Both the position numbers and the translations under genes were made by a program. A stretch of DNA of 12,659 nucleotides from Cyclostephanos tholiformis (taxonomy: Eukaryota > Bacillariophyta > Thalassiosirophyceae > Thalassiosirales > Thalassiosiraceae): assembly GCA_036939975.1 (NCBI GenBank), contig JALLPB010001416.1:1-12659 (forward strand), in the 5' to 3' direction. Positions 7,665 to 12,659 of this stretch are shown here, piece by piece; the first letter of the stretch is position 1; every line of letters begins with the position of its first letter. A model generated the notes under the pieces. It made no database searches. It saw nothing but the letters and a program-made list of their open reading frames with translations, and was not told where the DNA came from.

Positions 7665-8114
7665 CATATATGTCTGCACCAGATGAATGAATGATATGTT
7701 CATCTTGGGGTTGGTAGGCCTAGGTGAAGCATCGGACGCCAAGGTAAAGTTGTGTTTGTAGGCTAACTATCATATGTTTATGTAGAATTTATTTAAGCAA
7801 TTAGAGTAAGTTAGTTACAAAGAAATAAATATCCACATTAGCAAACTACATATTCCAAAATGCCGCACTCTACGTACTTGGGCAGTGGTGAGTGCTACTT
7901 GGGGAAGCAGTGAATACCTCGCTGAAAATCGGGGTATGTGCCAGATTTCTTTCACCATATATTAGTTCCATTGTATGTAAAAAAAGGTATTTGTGTTTTC
8001 TCTAGTAGAAGCTAGAACAGGATTTTTGTAAATACTAATACTTTGGTAGAATTTTGCACTTAACTCATTTGTGTTTGTGACTCACAAGCACATTAAGATA
8101 TATGGGGACAGACT
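7665..8114. other. AT-rich non-coding stretch
   Basis: No open frame of note, and no tRNA-like or repeat structure that I can recognise. Short A-runs and T-runs only. Confidence 0.4.
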
Positions 8115-8138
8115 CTAAGTACTTAGCTAAGTACTTAG
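8115..8138. repeat. Two tandem copies of the 12-bp palindrome CTAAGTACTTAG
   Basis: CTAAGTACTTAG occurs at 8115-8126 and again, with no gap, at 8127-8138. Each copy is a perfect palindrome, so the 24-bp block is too. It could be a protein binding site, a transposon-end scar or a short duplication; nothing nearby decides. Confidence 0.9.
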
Positions 8139-8913
8139 CCAAAAAAATGCTATGACATGCTTACAGTGTCTGAGCACAAATCATCCTCCAAAAACCCACT
8201 ATAGGTCATCATCATGGTGTTTGGTTGGGCTCTGCACTTCTTGCTATTGAGGATGTGGAAGGATTCTGCAGAGATTGGTGGGCATTGCAAGTGTCACTCA
8301 TTCTACAACAGTCTATCCTCTTAAGAGAAAACACTCCATTCCAGGAAAATTCCTCACATCTCTCTTCTCTCCTTGTGTCATAGGCCATGGCATATTGGTG
8401 AGAAACCATTGCTAGATGTTGCAATTCACTAGATAGCCAATTGCTGATGTATGTAGGTGACAGACAGTCACCCGGATCTTTGTAATTCTCGTCAAGGAAG
8501 AAGACAGCTGTTAGATCCAAGTATGTGGTGAAGACAACCACATACTATATGATAATTCCTACATGGAAAAAGTTGACATATCAGCTCAGTTAGATATCTT
8601 GAACCAATAAGATATCCCAGAAGAATCTGTGCCATGCATACCCAAGGCTACACACAGGATCCAAATACGGATCCAGTTCAATGCACATCCTGTACGTAAG
8701 ACTCTAGTACAGGGAGGTGAATTTTTCTGAGGTGGAGTTTGCCACTCCAAATGTGTACCTCAGACATACCAGATTGCATAGGATCCTTTGCAATGCACAT
8801 GTTCCTTGTCCATTGGTTGAGATCACTTTCCTCTTTTTACACCATTTAAAATAGCTCATAATTTTCTTTTCTGATTATCAATACATCCATGCTCCCTCTA
8901 TCTATTGTGGAAG
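8139..8913. other. Region upstream of the transposase fragment, no recognisable gene
   Basis: A 109-codon open frame exists on the minus strand (8212-8541), but its product resembles nothing I know and shows no domain. On the plus strand, 8560-8900 has short open pieces interrupted every 20-50 codons, directly ahead of the Harbinger-like fragment and in the same direction. This could be the decayed 5' part of that transposon. Confidence 0.3.
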
Positions 8914-9270
8914 CACTACTATATTTTCCCCATCCCAAGCTACCAAAACGCTCAGGACACCTCGCCTGATTCTCCCTGGCAAAAGTTGCTTGACTCGCAG
9001 GTTGATCAGTCTATGATCACCATGACTGGATTTGATTGTCTGTCATTTTGATCCCTTTTGCAAAAGTTTGCACCCTTATTCGACCACTACACCCCGTTCA
9101 ACAATAGTCACATCACCTTAAAGGTTGATACATCCAAAGGAGGCCATCCAAGGATAGTGCACCCTGAGGATTGTTTTGGCCTTGTTCTTGTTTGGACATA
9201 AATCAGAGGGTTGATGACTGCTCTTCAGCTAATTTTTGGGATGAGTCACAGTAACCACTGGCTAACCGAC
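8914..9270 (+). pseudogene. PIF/Harbinger-like DDE transposase, N-terminal fragment
   Basis: In one frame the translation gives DSPWQKLLDSQVDQSMITM, then TGFDCLSF, a TGA (9049-9051), SLLQKFAPLFDHYTPFNN, GGHPRIVHPEDCFGLVLVWT, a TAA (9199-9201) and RGLMTALQLIFGMSHSN. The order TGFD-x-x-SF, F-P-x-(6-8)-Y-(S/T)-P, G-R-P-R-x-(L/V)-x-P, C-L-G-L-V-L-x-W-(T/S), LQ-x-x-FG-M is what I remember of the region before the first catalytic aspartate in HARBI1/DDE_Tnp_4 transposases, notably those of algae and oomycetes. The catalytic core is absent: similarity stops near 9265, where sequence shared with the minus-strand gene begins. Clearly dead. Family assignment is from memory of motifs only. Confidence 0.62.
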
Positions 9271-9285
9271 AATGACACGCTACTA

Positions 9286-9795
9286 TGTCCACCACCTCAT
9301 CCACCACCTTGTCCACCAGCACGATTATCCCCAGTAGACGTGGTGCCCTTGCATCCACCCCAACATAGCCCCCACCTTTTCCATCAGCATGATTATCCCC
9401 CAGCAAATGCGGTGCCCTTGCATCCCCCCCAACATAGCCCGCTGCTTCCTTGGCGCCATTCCTGTCACTCACCTCGATGAGTCCATCTCTTGGCACATCT
9501 ATCATATGGCCAGATAAAGGGGAAGGCACAAGCTGAGTTCCCTCAACTTGCTCTTCATCATCAGTGTCGCTGCTGGCAGAGAGGAGGATGGCTTTGTCAT
9601 ATTCAATACCTGACAAAATGTCATCATTTTTCTCATCCTCGTCAACATGTCATTCTCCTCTCTGATACTTCTCTGCATGGAGATCTGCAACTGATTCCAA
9701 GCGGTGGACGAGATGGGCATATGCTCTTCAATAAGGTCCAAGAGATCTGAAATCTCACTACCTTTGTACTGATTTCCTTGTCGACAAGCAGCCAT
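9286..9795 (-). pseudogene. Broken gene with SANT/Myb-like start and acidic tail
   Basis: From the ATG at 9795 the product reads MAACRQGNQYKGSEISDLLD, then LIEEHMPISSTAWNQLQ. This resembles the first helices of SANT/Myb-like domains in algal and oomycete proteins (K-G-S-E-(I/L)-x-x-LL-x-x-(I/V)-E-x-x-(L/M)-P-I-(S/G)-x-x-x-W). After about 45 residues the frame must shift to keep sense: an acidic stretch (DEDEKNDDILSGIEYDKAIL, SDTDDEEQVEG) follows in the frame open to 9203, then a Gly-rich repeat. The usual rest of the domain seems deleted. PIF/Harbinger elements often encode a Myb-like partner protein that takes the transposase to DNA, and this gene faces the transposase fragment, so a partner role is plausible inference. 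It could equally be a host gene fragment. Confidence 0.42.
9317..9453 (-). repeat. Two tandem copies of a 69-bp (23-residue) unit
   Basis: CAGCA(C/T)GATTATCC and GGTGCCCTTGCATCC recur at an offset of 68-69 bases (9317 and 9385; 9342 and 9411). In the minus-strand reading frame they encode two units beginning GYVGGDARAPHLLG and GYVGVDARAPRLLG. The first halves of the units agree well and the second halves have diverged. They lie at the C-terminal end of the acidic protein. Confidence 0.75.
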
Positions 9796-10085
9796 TGCAA
9801 TGGAAGGAGAAGAATGAAGGTACTCCTTGTTGCTTTATGATGAACAAGATTATGGGAAGGTCCAACCTTACTTGTCTGGGCCACACCATTGGCTTCAAGA
9901 AACAAAAGAGCCAAGAAACCTGCCAATCTTTTCAGCAATATACCTATTCCTAACTATGTCATCTACAATCTACAAGATTTTGTGATTTGTGCCAACCAAT
10001 CACAAATCACAAATTCAGTATAGGCAGGGACACGTATACTGAGAAATCACAACACCATAGTGACCAAATCTGGTATGGTTTAACA
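9796..10085. other. Spacer between the SANT-like gene and element C
   Basis: No recognisable coding sequence. It contains the 13-bp inverted repeat at 9979-10013. The C-terminal end of element C's RNase H and its 3' LTR should lie here if C were complete, but I see neither. Confidence 0.4.
9979..10013. repeat. Perfect 13-bp inverted repeat with 9-base loop
   Basis: TTTGTGATTTGTG (9979-9991) and CACAAATCACAAA (10001-10013) are exactly complementary around CCAACCAAT. It sits between a minus-strand gene and the truncated end of element C. It may be a short foldback, a transposon end or an RNA hairpin. Confidence 0.88.
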
Positions 10086-10530
10086 TCACATTGGGGGTTG
10101 GATTGGGCAGTGATTGCTTTGAGGTGTAAATTGTGGTGATAACATCTTTACCAGCACTAATGCACCCAAATTCTCCTCATGGACTGAGAGATTCATAGTA
10201 GTCTCTCCGATAGGGAGATTATCCAATCTAGTCAGTGAAGTCACCATATCAATGATCGGAAAAAGTTCTCTGCGACAAATCGCCAATGCTATGATTTTGG
10301 CCTCCATTGTAGAAAGAGCTTTTTCCATCTGCAGTTTTGATTGCCAAAGAATTGGAACATCAGCAAATGTTATGACAAATCCAGTGCGACTCTTCACACA
10401 AGAAGGATCTGTGGGCTTCTCATGCCCATACATTCCTGCAAAGTCAGCATCAGGACATGCATCAATTTTGCAGAACTCTGTGGATGGATTCATTACCATT
10501 CCTCAATCAGGCACCTGTTTGAGATATTGG
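10086..10530 (-). pseudogene. Element C RNase H domain, C-terminal end missing
   Basis: Open from about 10499 to 10086. DADFAGMYGHEKPTDPSCVK contains the first acidic residue. SRTGFVITFADVPILWQSKL and LSTMEAKIIALA follow, the latter with the glutamate. SVHEENLGALVLVK follows, where relatives have HEDN, so the third catalytic aspartate seems replaced by glutamate. The domain ends at QFTPQSNH with a few unrelated residues and a stop; the tail of about 40-50 residues seen in relatives is gone. Just upstream a TGA interrupts LKYIGQYLKQ..GMVMNPS (near 10500). Confidence 0.8.
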
Positions 10531-11420
10531 CCAATGTATTTCAAAGCCAACTCATGAGAGTGCTTTGGGCAGAACATATACCTGGCCAAGTGTGGCCAGA
10601 CAAATAGAGCAGCATTCCAATGATGCTGCTATAACTGAATCTGCCATGAGCTTCCTCCCCATCTGCATCCTTCACTAAAGGTTTGGCTTCAGCTGGAGTG
10701 TATTTCCCTTTAGCATACCCATTGTCCAAACCGAGTGCCTTGATGGCTTGTTTGATCAATCCAGTCTGCTTCATCTCCAGTAAGCCAGTTGGTGCAACGT
10801 GATCCAGGGTTACCTTCAGGAAACCTGTGGACCTAACTCGCACAGCACCATAGCAACCTGATTAATCCATGGTATCTCTCTTGACCAGAATATCAGATCA
10901 TCAACATAAACCACACAGATTACATCCGGTCCAATTAACAAGCATGGGTCAAACTTTGATTGTTTCAATCCACACTCCTCGAGTTTTGAAGTGATGTTCT
11001 TCCAGAAAGCTCTAGGACTCTGATGCAGCCTAAAAGTGTCTTTTTGAGTTTAAGGCACATCTTCTTCTCATTCTTTCCATACTTGGCAAATCCCATTGGC
11101 ATGTCAACGTATACATTTTCATTCTCCTCAAGATCTGCATGCAGAAAAGTACAGGTAACATCACCCTGCAGTGATTTCAAACCACGTAGGACTTCAAGGA
11201 CAAACATCAAGCAAATTGTGGTCCATTGCACCACAGGGGCATAGGTCTCAAAGAAATCAATCCCTTCCAGCTGCTGATCTCCTTGAGCACAGAACCTGGC
11301 TTTGAATTTCTTAATCAACCCATCTGGATATCACTTGCACTTGAATGCCCAAGTAGAATTAATAATATTCATGTCTTCTTCCTGTTCAACTACATCCCAT
11401 GCCTTGATTGATTCCAAAGT
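10531..11420 (-). pseudogene. Element C reverse transcriptase, frameshifted, with two small deletions
   Basis: Reading leftwards: TWAFKCK, a TGA at 11333-11331 where relatives have arginine, then KFKARFCAQGDQQLEGIDFF, ETYAPVVQWTTI and GDVTCTFLHADLEENENVYV, in one open stretch (11318-10965). A frameshift follows KLKKTLLG. The catalytic YVDD is intact (codons at 10908-10897, VYVDDLIFWS) in another frame. After CELG about a dozen residues before GFL-VTL are missing. LLEMKQTGLIKQAIKALGLD and SYSSIIGMLLYLSGHTWP follow in the open stretch 10843-10541. Then a second deletion joins this to GYMFCPKHSHELALK, skipping about 11 residues. The enzyme would copy the element RNA into DNA; this copy is dead. 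Confidence 0.82.
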
Positions 11421-12230
11421 GAATATTTTGATTTTCATGGCTTTCCAGTAGTCAGCACTGGCAAACTTCCCCCATGTCACCTCGTGCCACCCAGGGTTGT
11501 CCTCCTTGCTAGCAGCAGAATGTGCTCAAAAACAAGGGATGGACATATTCAACCATCAACTCCTCTGCAGTCCCATTATACCCGCAATCGTTTGCTGCTA
11601 GGGTTATGTACTTCAACAAAGGACTATTGATAAGGTCAGAGATCAAAGGAGGACTGTCATCAAGAGATATCAACTGTAGAGCCCAATCTCCACTGGATTG
11701 AAGACTCCAGCAATATTGTTTGTATTTCAGTCTTTTCTCCTTCTTTGAATTGTTCTAACATAAAACAGCATCAGTTTTTCACAAAATTTAAGAGTGAATA
11801 TGTCTCTGTTGAGTTGTTCCACAGCCCGAAGCCATTGCAGCTCACAGAAATAAACAGATTCCATTCTACCATCTTCTCCACAAATCCACCGTGCTGGAGG
11901 ATACTACCGTGCAGCACCACAAGTCCATTGGCCAATAGTTGGAGCAGGAGGTATAAATGCTCCCTCAGGAGCATGGACAGAATCATCTCCCTCAGGAACG
12001 ATAGTTGGGCCAGCTCCCTCCTGTGCTATATTTGGAGCAGGAGGAGGATCAGGAATATGAACAAAACCATCATAATCATCATCATCCCAAAATTCTCCCT
12101 CTGGTTCTGAATGCTGACTGTAAACAGAAGAAACCACACTATCATTGTCAGAGATGGGAGCTCCCTCAGGATTGAAATTCTAAGCAGGAGTGGGTAAAAC
12201 AGGAGTAGGACCCATTTGTTCTCAAGTCTC
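11421..12230 (-). pseudogene. Element C linker between integrase and RT, broken
   Basis: The upstream part reads NFNPEGAPISDNDSV and an acidic stretch EGEFWDDDDYDGFV, then Pro/Ala-rich PEGA-containing sequence (12137-11904). A TAG at 12182-12180 lies in the same frame. Further left, with shifts, come SLDDSPPLISDLINSPL, NDCGYNGTAEELMVEYVHPL (near 11600-11545), SAASKEDNPGWHEV and YWKAMKIKIFTLES, leading to AWDVVEQ just before the RT. These blocks match the pre-RT linker of this lineage as I remember it. No integrase sequence precedes it: the match fades near 12230 where the AT-rich array starts. Confidence 0.7.
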
Positions 12231-12261
12231 CTTACACTGTGCTTGCATGAGATCTGTACCA

Positions 12262-12659
12262 GCTAATATCAAATATCCTTATATTTGAAGTTACGGAGAG
12301 GGCTTCTCTGTATATTCGAAAATGGAGTTTTTAGATACCCCCTATTTTCGAAGTTACGGGCTTTTAGAGTCATTTTGTACATTCTATATTCGATATTTGG
12401 GTATTCCTCTGACCCCAAATATCAAATATGGGGTATACTGCAATTCCTATATTCAATATTCGGGCGAATATAGATGTCCGAATTTTGAATATAGAAAATG
12501 TCCCTAAAAACTATATTCGATATTTGGTACCGTAAAATCGAATATATGGGCTGGGACATTGAATATCTTATTTTACGGATTTTTTTATATTCGATAATCG
12601 GCCCCGTAAATTCGAATATATGGGTCTTGATATCGATTATATATTTTATGGTAAGTCAT
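12262..12659. repeat. AT-rich repeat array rich in ATATTCGA and CCGTAAA words
   Basis: The sequence is built from variants of a few words: TATATTCGAT and its complement ATCGAATATA, GATATTTGGG, GAAGTTACGG (12287-12296 and 12350-12359) and CCGTAAAA. Word copies in both orientations give many dyads, for example GATATTTGGG (12392-12401) with CCCAAATATC (12414-12423). No gene is present; open frames are shadows of the repeat. It could be a satellite, a minisatellite or the interior of an unknown non-autonomous transposon. It runs off the right edge. Confidence 0.72.
12512..12659. repeat. Two tandem 74-bp units at the right edge
   Basis: TATATTCGAT at 12512 and 12586, CCGTAAA at 12530 and 12604, and TCGAATATATGGG at 12538 and 12612 all recur at exactly 74 bases. 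The terminal word ATTTTACGG/ATTTTATGG recurs at 73 (12570 and 12643). Each unit holds its own inverted repeats, so the array probably continues beyond the window. Confidence 0.8.

Larger units (their letters stand above)
10086..12230 (-). mobile_element. Ty1/Copia LTR retrotransposon C, truncated at both ends
   Basis: Minus-strand remains of a third Copia lineage: the linker after integrase, the full-length but damaged RT, and most of RNase H. Gag, protease, integrase and both LTRs are missing. The upstream side is cut at the AT-rich array (after about 12240) and the downstream side stops inside RNase H near 10086. The RT block FKARFCAQGDQQLEGIDFF and the RNase H block DADFAGMYGHEKPTDPSCVK place it, from memory, in a lineage common in diatoms. 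Composition is AT-rich and CpG-poor, unlike element A, so it is an old copy. Confidence 0.85.

Noticed and set aside
7493..7690. 65-codon open frame across the foldback
   Set aside because: It spans both inverted arms and the loop of a non-coding palindromic element.
8212..8541. 109-codon minus-strand open frame
   Set aside because: No recognisable domain and no supporting context; length is not remarkable for this composition. It is mentioned only as part of the gene-free stretch.
9642..9938. 98-codon minus-strand open frame with a hydrophobic start
   Set aside because: It overlaps the SANT-like start in another frame, and the hydrophobic stretch shows no family resemblance.
12285..12507. 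61-62-codon open frames in the AT-rich array
   Set aside because: They follow the repeated ATATTCGA words, and the products are repeat-derived with no domain.
1..12659. CRISPR array, prokaryotic operon, phage or tRNA genes
   Set aside because: No regularly spaced short repeats with unique spacers, no ribosome-binding-site-led gene series and no tRNA cloverleaf words were found. All coding sequence belongs to eukaryotic transposons.

Overview
This window is a eukaryotic transposon graveyard with no recognisable host gene. I see no ribosome-binding sites, tRNA, rRNA or prokaryotic operon structure. It holds parts of three different Ty1/Copia LTR retrotransposons, a broken PIF/Harbinger-like DNA transposon, a foldback (MITE-like) element, several palindromes and an AT-rich tandem repeat array. 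From memory of the protein families (the C-W-T-H Gag zinc motif, the GFTNNLISLGKLCD block, the RT block around KARFC-GDQQLEGIDFFETYAPVV), the closest relatives are Copia polyproteins of stramenopile algae, especially diatoms. I infer a diatom or related alga with moderate confidence; no search was possible.

Layout. 1-2760 (minus strand) is Copia element A, GC- and CpG-rich and nearly intact: a 134-bp candidate 5' LTR (2627-2760), a candidate tRNA primer site (2615-2625), gag (1233-2492), then protease and integrase running off the left edge. Gag and pol lie in one reading frame interrupted by a single TGA. 2761 to about 6880 (plus strand) is Copia element B, from another lineage. It begins abruptly in the middle of its gag exactly where A's LTR starts, so A appears to have inserted into B. 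B is decayed by stops and frameshifts, has lost its reverse transcriptase, carries a 246-bp in-frame tandem duplication, and ends in an RNase H region, a G-rich polypurine tract and a 3' LTR starting at 6683.

6880-8913 is AT-rich non-coding DNA with a 40-bp palindrome (7240-7279), a foldback element with 65-bp arms (7493-7664) and a doubled 12-bp palindrome (8115-8138). 8914-9795 holds the N-terminal part of a Harbinger-like transposase (plus strand, two stops) facing a broken gene with a SANT/Myb-like start and acidic tail (minus strand). 10086-12230 (minus strand) is Copia element C, a third lineage, keeping the integrase-RT linker, the RT with YVDD and most of RNase H, all CpG-poor and interrupted. 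12262-12659 is an AT-rich repeat array that cuts off C's upstream half.

The pieces do not work together as a pathway; they record successive insertions of different ages. The clearest signals are the A-into-B nesting, the in-frame TGA between gag and pol in A, interleaved complementary segments joining A's LTR, primer site and leader, and the 246-bp duplication in B, whose two copies differ largely by CpG-to-TpG/CpA changes, a record of cytosine-methylation decay.
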